DNA of 64,000 bases from Yamagishiella unicocca (taxonomy: Eukaryota > Chlorophyta > Chlorophyceae > Chlamydomonadales > Volvocaceae). The notes under the pieces are model-generated. The model did not search any database and was not told the origin of the DNA. It saw nothing but the letters and a program-made list of their open reading frames with translations. The DNA lies in the NCBI GenBank assembly GCA_003116995.1, contig BDSL01000025.1, positions 372,001 to 436,000 on the forward strand, given 5' to 3'. Positions within the stretch are counted from its first letter, which is position 1. Every line of letters begins with the position of its first letter. Both the position numbers and the translations under genes were made by a program. Shown one piece after another: positions 51,098-62,960 of the stretch.

Positions 51098-53034
51098 TGT
51101 GTAACTCGATTGCCACGCTGTCCACAGAATACTTGTTCTTCAAAGGCGCGTGATCAATTAGCAATGGCAGAACCACTACAAAATTTGCTTCAGTGCAAAT
51201 TGCACCTTTGCAAGGTTGCAACCTAATGATAACGTGCGAACCGTTCGCCGGCAAAGGCTTGGTAAATTATCGACAAGGCGGCAGATAATCAGCGCATGCA
51301 ACCTCCAGGCAACGAACATGTTCCTGCCGTACGACAGTTCCATATCGTTACAAGGCACGAGCTTCTAAATCGCGGGAACATAAACCTTGGCCATATGGGA
51401 TAATTGATCTGTCATCAGTCGCTCTTAGGCCTTAGGCGGTTGGGAGGCTTCCCAGCTGCAGGAAGAGTCAAGGTTTCTTGTGGATGGCTGCAGGGTAAAC
51501 GGCACTGAACGGCACGTCATCTGCGGTACAGGTGAGCAGGGCCCGCCCATTTCGGCATGGTGGCGAGCCACGCGAATAACCCTGGGCGCGTTGCGGGACA
51601 GGGCTGAGGGGTGGGGCGGGGGGGTGCTGTAAGGCTTCGGTTAGGGCACGGTTAGTCTGGTGGGAGGAGGCAATGCGGATGGTTGAGAAGCACCCGCAAG
51701 TTGCTATATGGTGTAGCTCAGCAGAGGGGCATGGAAAGCTGCTACGTAGCAAAATCGGCGCGGGGCCGCCGTTGCTGGCATCAGTGGTCTCCAAGCCCAT
51801 CCGTACAACTGCCGTCAGCTAGGTGTACCTGTGAGCTGTGACCCTCCGAGGCTTCATTCCGAGTACATTGCGTGGGATTCCTGTACTCACTGCACACACC
51901 AACGACGATAATGACGATGAAACAGATATGTGAAGAAATTTCGTTGGGCGATAAGTTCGTTGGGCGATTGAAGCGTTATACTTTGGGTGATAAGATGAAC
52001 ACATGATCAGACCTGTCTACCGGGCAACCCACGGCTGGGCCTCCCAGATAATGTGAAGGTCCTATATCATTCGCCATCAACACTTCTGGTCACGGCGGAC
52101 GTTGGGGGGAACGCATCGGCAGGTAGGCTTTGTCACACAGCTGGCGGGAGCCATCCAATGCGCAAATCGGTACTGGGGCCTGGCATGGTTGCAGATTGGC
52201 AGGTTTGCAAACCCATACACACACAAAGCAGGCCAGATACTGGTACGTGCAGTCGTTGGGCCACAGTTCGCAGACGCTTAGGCGACGCCCTTCCGTGCGT
52301 TCAGATGTTGACATATTTCTTTACAGGAATACATTGAGCTAAAAAAATTCAAGCTCAACAGATGTGCCTTTTACCTCATGACGTTTTATTTTTGAACCCG
52401 TAAGACCGACGTCGGAGGCGTGCAACGCGCGGTTCTTTTCGATGCCTACTACAACTCTCCAATTACGGAAGGATTAGAAAGATGCGATGCGCGAGAGTGT
52501 GGGCGCGATTTCCTTTACTGTACATGTACATGACATGCTATTATCGCCATGGACATTAAACAAGCATCTACCGGTACTTATAATGCATCCGCTAGTTGTG
52601 AAGCAGCCTGACCTTGTACAAATAAGCATGTACTTCGTCCGAAGTTGCAGAGAAGTTGAGAACTCGTGTGTCTTACTAATGAAAGTGTAATACAACCACA
52701 ACCAGGATTCTAGGCGAATTTGGGAAGCATACTTCGTTAAACAAGCTTGTGACAAGAAAACTATAAGCATCGTCTAGTAGCGTAGGTGGAAGGTCATGAG
52801 AGCTACTCGAGTGGGGATCCTGCTGGGGAAGTTGAAAGATGAAACGCCGCATAAGTTGCGGGGTCGTCCATAAAGATGGCACACTTGAGAGCTTAGAAAA
52901 TTGATGCGTCTCCGCCAAAACTGTCGGGACCAGGCGGGGCTGGCACTTGGCGAGGTTGGTACATGCCATGGCGAGGCTGGCACACGCCATCCCCCAGAAT
53001 CCGACAACACCAGGCAGAGCATAAAAGTCAGGCC

Positions 53035-53355
53035 TACTCAGACCATGAATGCAGCCCAACCATGGCCTTCGGCGCTCCAGTCCAGCCATGACTGGGGCCC
53101 AGCCCAACCATAACGACCATAATCGGGTCAGCCCAGCTCAGCCATGACTGGGTCACTCCCATGGCTGGGGCATTCCAGCCCAGCCATGGCTGGGACATTC
53201 CTTGACTGTTGCACACCCATCCAATGATGACTGGGGAATTCCATGACTGGGGCACTTCAGGCCAGCCGTGACTGCTGGGGCAGCCCAGGTGCCGAGCCCA
53301 AACCTGCCCAAACCATAACTGGGGTAACCCCGCAATGGCTGGGGCGTAATCCAGG
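53035..53355. repeat. degenerate palindromic satellite
   Basis: About ten units of CCAGCCATGACTGGGGCA-like sequence at irregular 20-35-bp spacing. The core CCAGCCATGGCTGG is a perfect palindrome. Confidence 0.75.
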
Positions 53356-54049
53356 TGGATACATCCGAACAAGCCTCGTCCTGGATATCCTGACTTTCTG
53401 CTTGAACGACAAATTATAGTATAGCTTTGCAACACCAGCTCTGCATCGATTGCTTGTTTCCGTCATTAGGAGCTACAGCCGGTCACTGGCCAGCGGGAGC
53501 GTACGTCCGGCCACACCCTCGCCTTGGACAGCAACTAGCTGCCAATCAGGTCGATGGCTCGGGTGTTGGCTGGCCGCGCATGATCTAAATGCTGAGTCGG
53601 GCACGGGTGCGAGCCAACCAATGTTGGGCCTTATCACACGGCACCGAGCGGCGCAAGGCTGCCCAGCGCAGCAAGCAGGTAGGCAAGCTGTTGATGGATG
53701 AATCATTGCTGGCGCGTCGTCGCTCCCCAGCGGCAAGGGAGGTTCCATACATGGAGCATTTTGATGGGATGGTGATGGACGGCAAGACCATTGCGTGTGC
53801 GCGAACGCATGCGGTTTGATGTCATCATGATGTACCAGCAGCTGCGTCGGTAGCGCTGACGAGATCATGCATTAGTCGCCTTAAGGCTGCAGCGCACCAG
53901 TGGGGCGTCGAGTATTGCTGCGGTTGGACTGCCAATTAAGCCCGAAAGACCAAGCTGGCTCAGGGGGCAGGAGGCGTGGCCCAGAGCACGCTGTGAGTGG
54001 GTTGGGATGACTATGACAGTGGGCGGGTAATAATGGTAACTGATTTACG

Positions 54050-54489
54050 TTGTAACGGTTATAGTGGGTTCCAGACCAAGAGGTAGAACCATCGGGCGCA
54101 TCGCCTGACACTGAAAGAGAAGCGGGAAGAAGAAAAACCCAGTCGACCGAAGTACGGCAAACTACCAGAAACTTGGTGTGGAAGATTGCATGACGGAATG
54201 GAGTGGCGACGGCGCCACGTGTGCATGGCATCTGGGACAGCATCTGCACAAAGCGAGGGCGGGTAGTAAGTAACTATTGTTTCGGTTGGCTCCAGCCCCG
54301 AGGCAGGCTAGGCAGAGCCACCGGACCACCGGGACGCTTTGGCAGCTTTGGCGCTCCACTTACCTGCCCCTTTATTCCTTGGTGGTTTGCCGTATCTCGG
54401 CCGGCCGGGTTTCCTTTTCGTCCATCCAATGTCTCCTTCAATGTCAGGGGATGTGCCGATGGCTCTACCTTCGCGTCTGGAGCCCATTG
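54050..54489. mobile_element. possible fold-back element: inverted pair of repeat E
   Basis: The inverted copy 54050-54166 and direct copy 54381-54489 flank 214 bp, giving a ~440-bp unit with ~115-bp diverged inverted ends. No transposase gene and no clear target-site duplication were seen, so the call is tentative. Confidence 0.5.
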
Positions 54490-55308
54490 GGCAAGATCCT
54501 AGAAAGGTCTTCGCTTACAACCATGGATATCCGGCTGCATCAGTTCGGCTCATGGAGCGAGCGACATGCATGGATTCACACAGCGCCCAAAACCATTCTG
54601 GCACCATCATCGCCGTTTCGCTCGCACAGCACAGCGTGAAAGGGGGTGTGTTGCGCAAGGAGGGTTACGTGCTCCCCCGCCTCCCCCCGTTACACATCGA
54701 ACCGTAACACGAAGAAGCAAACCCCTAACTGGAAACAAACGCATGAACAAGGGCCATAACGCGCAACTATGGAAAGGGCCTAGCCTTATGCAGTCCTGTG
54801 CAGCCACTCGTCGCGTGCAGTTCGGATTAAATTGTGCCTACAAGGGCTTCTAGTTGTGGCTCCATGCAAATAGTTAATGACTGCGGCATGGGACAACTCG
54901 CCAAATGTAGGTTGAGGTATGCAATTTGGCCGGGTCCATAGCAGCCCTTGAATTATTTCGACTATCTTATCTTTTCATACCCTTAATTTATACACAGTGC
55001 TTTTAAAACCATGGGATATGAGCTCAGGTGCGTGTTTTCCCAGTACCACCGAACTATGACGTGACGTACAGTTCGGAGAAAGCCGACTTGCCTACTCAGA
55101 ATCATGCACCTCTGAATCCACTCAGATAGCTGAATAGTATACACAGTTGCCTACTTGGTTTATGATATCCCATACTGTTGTCGATACCTCACGCACACCA
55201 TCAACAACAATTAGCACGGTCCCTTTGCGTATGCTGCCGGTTCGTAGGGGCGTCCATTGCCGTGCTTACCCGATCTGCATGTTGGCTTCATGAGAACAGC
55301 ACGGGCAC

Positions 55309-55737
55309 ATGAGCGGGCGGCCTCCTCCCGCTCTGCTCGCCTTGGCCGCATCCCAGCCGCCCGGTGACTCTGCAGCGGAGCAGCTGCCCCAGCCTTCCAG
55401 CAGCAACGAACTTCAGGATACTGTTGGGACATCTGAGGCGACACCGAGCTTGCTGCCGGGGCCGAAGCGCATCGAGCCTAGCAAAAGTATCCTCAAGACC
55501 GCTGACTCCCTCAAAAGTGGCGATTACAAGCGCAATATATCATGGCAGGACCAATACGGCCAGTCCTTGACGCAAGTCGTGGAATTTGAGCCAAGGTATG
55601 TAAGGCGCGGTCAGCTTGCCTAAAGGTTTCGTTGCGGTTGCCCACTCCTACTGAGCGTGACCGCACGTGCACGCAGTGAACATGCTGACAGCGACTACGA
55701 TGACTTTGAGGAACGGGTGTGCTGCGTATTAATGTAG
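55309..55737 (+). CDS. 115-aa CaaX-box protein with SILK and RVxF-like PP1-docking motifs
   Basis: Two exons, 55309-55595 and 55677-55737, join in phase (split Ser codon). The first ~50 residues are Ala/Pro/Ser-rich and probably disordered. Then come KSILK (SILK motif at residues 60-63) and KRNISWQDQYGQSLTQVVEF, in which R75-N-I-S-W79 fits the [RK]x[VI]x[FW] phosphatase-1 docking pattern. An acidic EHADSDYDDFEE follows, and the C-terminus CCVLM ends in a CaaX box (CVLM) with an adjacent Cys that could be palmitoylated. SILK lies N-terminal to RVxF in known PP1 regulators, as here. I recall short plant proteins with a similar NxSWND...LAEVxEF block, but I cannot verify a family name. Inferred role: membrane-tethered PP1 regulator. 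Gene reality rests on clean splice sites and a coherent C-terminus. Confidence 0.75.
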
Positions 55738-57175
55738 CTGGGCCTGACTGGCTTGGTGAGAGGATGCTCATCTTGGAACGGTTCGGGGCACGAGAGATCC
55801 GGCTCGCATAACTCGCACTAAGTACGTCACTGTTGAACGAAACCCTGACCAAGAGTGTATGAGAGACGTGCCTTGCGTGAACTGGGCGCGGCGGGAACTG
55901 GTTGGGCAAAGGCTGGGTTTGATGTGGGGTTGGATTGGCCGGTCCAGTGCAGATTCGCAAGCACATGTTACACATTGTGTCTACATGGATGCGTAAGGTT
56001 GGTCCAAGCTTTAACAAAGAGCCCTGCTGGCGATCGTAGACTGTCGGGCTGTTGTGATAATGACACCCAGTATCTTCCAGCTGGTATGCATTAGATGATT
56101 GGGGCTGTGGCCCAAGGGCAGCTACGGGGTGGGGGGGGGTTGCACCCTAGCATGCGCTCGCATATCGTGCGTCGGGACTTTCGAGCTCGCGATGTCAGCG
56201 TGCACCCCCCCGATGAGCAAGGTTGTCGGACAGGCGTGCCCTGAAATGCTGACCGTATAGATTTTGGATTGGGCAGTTTGCCATTTAGGTGTTGGGCAAT
56301 AAGCTTCTGTACGTGTCAGATGTTCTGGGCGGTGGCGCGCTATCGTCATGCAGTCTGACGATGCTTTGAGGGGAAGGCCGGGTAATTACCTCACGCCCAA
56401 CGTGAAGCGTTCTGTGGCCCTACTGGGCTGCACATCATGTATGGCATTACCTGTGGCTGAATTTTGTTGTGTTCTGGTGATCGTGCCAGATGTAGTTGAT
56501 ATGTCCCTGGTATATGCCTGCGGGCGGGGTCCCCAGGCGACCCTGACGCCGTTGTAACAGCACGCAATGTAAGCGATGACAGTGTACGATGTGCGACTCA
56601 TGGCGGTGAAATCGGCCTCGTTTTGGTCAGGAATGCCCGGCCATGCTTAGTGCCTGCGGGGTTGTTGCGCTTTCCAGGCACGAGGTTCGGGACGACACTC
56701 CTGGCGTGAGACAGCTGCAACCACGCTGACGCACAAAACACCTCGAAATGCACTCATGCGTAGCCATGTGTGAATCACGTGGATGCTGGCCGAACTGGGT
56801 ACATGCTGAGCACAGCTTGTTACACTCTCTTACATGCAAAATGAGTCGTGGTGTTAGCCTCTATATTTGTTAGAAATGGTGCGCCACCGCCGGCACCAAG
56901 CAAGTCAATTTCGCAGCCTCACACGTGTGCTACCGGTATGTTCGGGGAGGGTTCGCAACCATGCACGCAAAACGTTGTGCTCCTTATCATGTTGCCTGCA
57001 TCCGCGCCGCCTATCCGGAGAACTTCACACCATAAAATCTACGCCATGCGCCCTTGCAAGAACCGTTGGCCGGTTGTCGGGAGTTGGATTCCACAACCGC
57101 CATGCCTAGCCCCCCCCAATCCCGCAGCTGACCAAGATCTCCTCCAGTGGGGCAGCGCCGCTCACACTACGCCAC
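55738..57175. other. convergent intergenic region, CaaX protein to RBM25
   Basis: No gene supported. TTACA (TGTAA on the - strand) at 56820-56824 and 56830-56834 are candidate RBM25 polyadenylation signals. No TGTAA occurs close behind the CaaX gene stop. Confidence 0.5.
56830..56834 (-). terminator. candidate TGTAA polyadenylation signal (RBM25)
   Basis: About 340 nt beyond the RBM25 stop; a second copy lies at 56820-56824. Confidence 0.45.
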
Positions 57176-60100
57176 CTATAGCGGATGCATCAGCCCTAGA
57201 GCTGCCTTCTCGGTTTCGTAGATGACCATGCGGTACAGCTTGATGACGAACGTCTCCGTGTCGTTATCTAACACAGGGCTGAGCTCCGCATGCAGTACGT
57301 TCGGGGCCGTGTGCTGCCCCAGCAGCTTCACCACATAATCCACGAGCGTCGGCTCCTGCACTCCCAGCAGCTGCTCCACCTTTGAGGACACCCAGCCCTG
57401 CGGGTGCGATAGGGGAGGGAGGGTGGGGGGGGGGACGTTGGAAGCCAGGCGCAGAAACCTAGTTATCCTACTCATGTGTCCGCATTGAAGTACCTGCCAA
57501 GCCATCACCCGGGTTTGCAGGGATTTTGGGACATCCATTGCTTGCTTGACCGGCACACAGGAAACAATCGGCCCAACTCTGGAGGACCCTTGGCGAAATC
57601 GCGTCCCCTGTGTCGAAGACATACGCCCCGGCAGCGGCCTATCCTAAGGTTGACAATGTCAACACGCGTTTGCCCCTTTGCACCGCTTCGGGCGGGGTCA
57701 CCGACATGGTGCCTAGCGACCTTTAAGGAACGGAGCCAACTGCCGGCGTACCATCGCGGCTGCAGGGAAGGATCGCCAAAGTCATTGAGAGCCCTGAAGC
57801 CGGTAACAGCGAGCCCACACCCCCCATCCTAACTCCACCAACCACAGCCATGAACAGGCCAATCGCCAATGAGCGGTGACGCTACGGCATCACACTAGGC
57901 GTGTCGCAGGTCAACGTCCTGGCGTCAAGCACCTTCGCCGGCTTACCTTGAACTTTTCACCCATGACGACAGCGTTGTAGTGCGCCCACTTGATCTGATA
58001 CGAGAACACGCCCTCGCGGCTGGTGGGGATCGAGTCCATCATCGCCTTCAGCGCAGCCTTCGCGTCCACGGGTGGCCGGATGTGGCCCCCAGCAGGTGCC
58101 GACGCCGCACCACTTGCCGATGGGGCCTCAGCCGTATTGGTGCCGTCCTCGGGCCCGTCCGTCACCCCGAGCATCTCCTCCTCGCTGTACCGGATCGGCT
58201 TCTGCTCGCGGGGGGGGGGGGGCGATGTGGACGTGAATGGGACTGGGCATGTGATCAACAAGAGACCCGTATGCCGCTTTCTCACTTGCTCCTGCGCGCA
58301 ACTCACATGCCCACGTCGAGGTTGAGCTTTTGTCGCATGCTCGGCAAGGGGGTCGTGCACGCTGTGGCTCGGCAAGTACGCCAGCACCTCCCCTCAACGA
58401 ATGCAATGACTATTCCTGCGCCCCGGTTTGCAAATTTGGCTCCACAACGGCCGTTCGCCCCTCTACCCCCCGGCCATCCCAAGTGTCCCCTGGGTCAATG
58501 CCCCATCCAGGTATAGCGGCTCCGTCCTTCGGGCGGCAGCACCGCCGTCGAGCCATTCGCCTCCCCCTACAAGGCGACCTCCCAGCCCCCAAAACCCAGA
58601 CCCCTCTCCACACCCACCAGCTGCCGCTTTTGTGTCGTCTCCTCCTCGTCCCCAAACATCGCCGCCAGCGCCGCATTGTTGCGCGCGCGTCCGCCCGCGC
58701 CGAAGATGACGCGCCCGCTGGTTGCTGCCCCGCCGGTGCTCGCCCCTGCCGCACCCGCTGCTGCCCCGCCAGTGGACCCAGAGACCGCTGCGGTCGCACC
58801 ACCATCGCCCGGGTGCGGCGGCGATTCTGAAAACCTGGCGTAACCACCCCGACCATGCCCATGGCTCCCGTCATTCCCGTGTTCCCCGTGCCCGTGTGAC
58901 CGCTGCGGCTCCTCCGCTTTGATTTTGGGCGGGGCAGCCGGCGGGGGTGCACGCGCTGCCGCCAGCATGGCCTGATAGATGGGGTCGTTCGTGTCAACCT
59001 CCGGCTCGATCTTGGGTTCTACCTTCGGCTCCGAAGCCCCCGCCGGCCCCGCTTGGTTCTGCTGCGATGGCGGGTGCGCGTCGTACACGACGCTGCCAGC
59101 GGGCCCGGGGGTGCCTTCGTGAACGCTGGCCTCGCCTGCCGCCGCTGCCGCCGCCGCCCGCTTGGCTCGTCGCTCCACATCGCGAGCCTCGCGCTGGCGG
59201 TCGATGTCGTCCTCCTCCTCCTCTGCGAGCCGCCGCTTGCGGCGCTCAGTGGACTTGCGGCTGCAGGGGGGTCGGGCGGAGGAGGAGGACAGGCGATGAA
59301 TGACGTGCATGATCGGCGCATAGCTGCGAACAGCATGCGACACTTGACACTTGACCACCAAATCCGCCACTGGGGAGTTGGCACAGCGATTGTCCACCTC
59401 CCCCCTCTTTACTGAACTGGATTCAAGAGCCGTCTTTCAATCCCGTAACCCAAATCCCTAACGTAAGAGCAGCCACGATTATTGGTTGCTGTAATCCGCC
59501 GGCGTCAGCGACCCACCTGCCGTGCAGCGGCCGCCTCTCCCACGTTTCCCGATCGTCATCACTCTCGTACAGTTCCAGGTCTGCGCGTACGGCGCGCCGC
59601 CAGTCCACCTCGCCCTGGGCCCGCCGGTCCCGCTCACGGTCCCGCAACACGGCGCGCTCTCTGCACACGACGGGATATTCCGCCAAGCGCCACACGACGG
59701 CGATGTGGGTCAGGGGTCGCACCGCACGACGCGACGCAGCGACGTTGCCGTCGGGAGGAAGGGGGGGGGCAGAGCAACGGTCAGGACGTGCATTGGTGAT
59801 GTGCGGATGAGAGTCCAGCGCAAAGCGCAAAAAAGCCCAGCTCGCATGCCTCGACCGCTGTCGCTCAACGCCGCGCCGCCGAAGCGCCCTAGACTGGTGA
59901 CCTCCCACGGTGATCCTTGGGCTGTGCCCACCAAAGGAAGCAGCCACTCCGCTGTCCGCACACCGACATCAGCTGCTGCCCCCGCTCGCGGCAGCAGCCA
60001 GGTGAGCTGCTGCTGCACTAGTGCCGAGGGAAATTAGCAACGGCGGCACCTCGCCACAAGCTGACAACACACTGGCGGTTGGACGGCTCTGCAGCCAACG

Positions 60101-62960
60101 CTTACTGACGAATCCTCCTCGTCAGCACCTAGGCTGACGTCAGCACCTAGGCTGACGGGGGAAGACCCCCTGCGGCGTACCGTAACCGTAGCTGCGTGCC
60201 GTGAAGCGCTGCAGCCGTGGCCTGGCGCCACTCCTCCTCACCAAATAGTGGCCAGCGGCTTAATGGACAGGTCAGGTCAGGCAACATCTTGTGTGCGCGT
60301 GCGGGCAGTTTGTCATGAGCGCCGATCCAAACGGATCCCAGGGCGGCGGGGTGCCATGATTAAAGCAGCAGGAGCGCCACCGCACGGGCAGTGCGTGCGA
60401 ATGCGGAACTGTGCAGTACAGCACTAACACGGGCGGCAACCTGCGACACGAGCGCCGGTTGCCGCAGGCCCTCCCTCCCTCCCTCCCTTTCCCACCACGC
60501 CCCCAGGCCTGATTCCGTGGCCTAACACGGACCCCGTGTTCAGCCGTATGTATCGTTGCGTCACCACTACATCGCATACAACATGTGATGCTAGCCAGGA
60601 GTGTCTCACTCGCTGCCCGCCCTTACCGACATCACCCAGTTACGGACACGTGACAGGCCCCTGGCAAAGGAGTCTCCGCTACAATAAGACGGCCGCCCCT
60701 ACGACGCCGGGAGAACCACGCCCTGCGGCCGGTTGCTCAACAAGCGCGCCAAGCCGTGTGTACCCGCCCCCTCACACTCATCCCACACCTTACCTCCTGC
60801 AAGTGCCTTCACTTTGCGCGGGGGGGTTATGAGGAGGAGCAACGTGCTGATACTGCAATGCTTGTTGGCATGCGCCCGCAACCCCGCCACGCCACGGCAC
60901 CACCGCCGCCACGCCTGCGGTGTGCGGATGCGTTGGGGCTGCAGCAGGCGAGCCGCCGCGGGCGCACATGCGGGCGGGCACGCGCAACACACACACACAC
61001 ACTCCCTGGCCTAACGCCGTCTACCTGGAGCCAACCCCTGCGCCGCCCAAGGCACAAAACAGCACCAGGCGCCTCGAGTCTCATCATACCCGTCTATAAG
61101 CAAGGGATAGCACGTAAATGGCACGCCCATCGTGTTCCCAAAGGACTTGTCCTATGGCGACTGAGCCCGCACACGGCCCCAGCAGCTGACAATCGCCGCG
61201 CGCGCGTTCGATCGCAGGGCAGAAGTCAGCATATAATGCATGGCGGGCTGAGTAGGTTCGAGGGGGTAAGGTTAGGGGAGCCGGCTACGACAGCCCAGAG
61301 CAAATCCTGCCCGGCATCCAGACCTCATGGACCCCCGACTACTTCTTCACACGACCTACCTCTCATAGCGCTCCCACTCGCGCAGTTTGACGTCGTACTT
61401 CGCGTCCAGCTCCCGCCGCCGGTCGTCCTCCTTTCGGCGCTCCGCGTCCGCCTCTCGCGCCCACTCGCGCTCCCGGTCGCGCAACTGCGGCAGCGCGAGA
61501 AAAGACGACGACACGGCCCTTCATTTGTGCCCGTGTCTTCTTCTTGGTTGGTTCCGGTTGTGTAAAGCTTACTAGGGCGTGAAACGCTATGCATATGATG
61601 CAGACCGTTTCCTGACATGGTAACGAGTGAGATTCCGCAAATGCACGGAGTGCTCGCAGGCCGCCCGTCCCATTCCGTTCTCCCTGCCCTGCCAGTCCTA
61701 CGTGTCCCAGCAGTGCTGGTTACGTACCTCCCGTTCCCGCTCTTTCGTTTCCCGGTCCTTCGTGTCCTTGTCACGATCCTGCTGCTGTTGCTGCGATGAT
61801 GGCTTGCCGCTGCTGCTTGGCGATCCAAGCTGGGCCAGGAAGTCGCTGGCCGCCTGCGCGGCTCCGGGCACGCCGCCAGCAGGCAAAGGCGGTGGTGGTG
61901 GCAGCGACCCACGGGACTTATCCTCGCGATCCGAAACCACCGACATGATGACCTCCAGCACGCGATTGTCCGCTGCAGCGTCCTCATCCTCTTCTGTCTC
62001 ACCCTGCTCCTTTTCGCCCTCGGCTTCCTTGGCACCCTCCGCGTCCTCGGCAGCAGCATCGCCTTCGCTGGCCGCCTTCGCCGCTGCAGCTTTGGCCTTC
62101 TTCTCCGCCTTTTCCGCGACCTTCTGCTGCTCATACTGCTCCGTGTACTTTTGGGTGGCGACGTTGCACTTGAGTAGCAGCTCCTGGCCGTCTAGTTTCA
62201 GAGCATTCAGGAGCCGCATGGCGCGCAGAACCCCCTCCGCATCTTCGAACTCACAGAAGCCAAACCCCTTGGGTTGCTTCGTGTCGGGATCCATTTGCCG
62301 CTTCCACGACTTGACACGGCCGCACGCGTCCAGCAGCGTCCGGACAATAGAATCAGGCACTGTGGAAGCGATTTTACCAACGTACACTGTAGTACTCTTC
62401 TCCGCAATGGAAGGCGGCACGTATACTGCAGCCGCAGCGTGTTAAAGGCGTCAGGCTTTTCCGACAGCAGCAGGCGTAAACGGCCATCGACGCCTGGCTC
62501 CGAGGAAGCAGCTTACCTGACTTTGCAAACGAGCTGGCCCCCAAAGGAGGACGTGGGAGCATCGGTGCGGTAGCAGGCATTGGCGGGCGCATTCCAGGCA
62601 TTCCCATACCATGAGGCATGCCGCCCATGCCCATGCCACCCATGCCACCTGGCTGCATCATCATGGGCCTCATCCCTGCAGCAAAATCATGAACGGCGGC
62701 GCAGTTTTTACTCCCATTCCTGTGCATAGATGCTATTTGGAAGCTCCACGCGCAAGGTCCGAGAGCAATCAATCAGTGATATACTTCTCCCAACATGCGT
62801 AGAGAAACATGATCTCAGCCGTTTTTGCTAAAACGCGACGCTTTGACTTACCCATTGGTCCTCCCATACCGCCATACGCTGGCGGCCCGCCAGGAAAGCC
62901 CATCCCTCCAGGCATACCAGGACGAAATCCAGGAAAAGGGTATCCTGGCGGCCCGCTCAT
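57176..62960 (-). CDS. RBM25: RNA-binding protein 25 (RRM + PWI splicing regulator)
   Basis: U1 snRNP-associated nuclear splicing factor (yeast Snu71 relative). Exons: 62960-62852, 62675-62517, 62425-61728, 61484-61360, 59660-59517, 59260-58618, 58201-57947, 57397-57176; 784 aa. The Gly/Met/Pro-rich head starts MSGPPGYPFPGFRPGMPGGM. The RRM has RNP2 VYVGKI (103-108) and RNP1 KGFGFCEF (142-149). A central RE/ER-rich charged helix follows: RDRERDRR, RRRELDAKYDVKLREWERYE and RKSTERRKRRLAEEEEDD. After a Gly/Ala linker comes a C-terminal PWI domain from about residue 680: FSYQIKWAHYNAVVMGEKFK, GWVSSKVEQLLGVQEPTLVD, NDTETFVIKLYRMVIYETEK. The family architecture is complete. The 1.7-kb intron 61359-59661 is long for this gene and could hide an extra exon, though the flanking exons already join in frame. 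Confidence 0.94.
60121..60156 (+). repeat. tandem duplication of an 18-bp palindromic unit
   Basis: GTCAGCACCTAGGCTGAC occurs twice head to tail; each has inverted arms GTCAGC/GCTGAC. It lies in the long RBM25 intron. Confidence 0.9.

Larger units (their letters stand above)
51098..55308. other. 4.2-kb gene-poor region upstream of eIF2A
   Basis: No gene supported. GC is clearly lower (long AT-rich stretches at 51100-51450, 52330-52800, 54880-55200). It contains a degenerate palindromic satellite (53035-53355) and an inverted pair of repeat E copies (54050-54489). The ~300 bp next to 51097 are the presumed eIF2A promoter. Confidence 0.55.

Noticed and set aside
60699..61565. Extra RBM25 exon in the 1.7-kb intron
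   Set aside because: Flanking exons already join in frame at a split Arg codon, and no charged RE/ER-rich segment with good splice sites was found between them.
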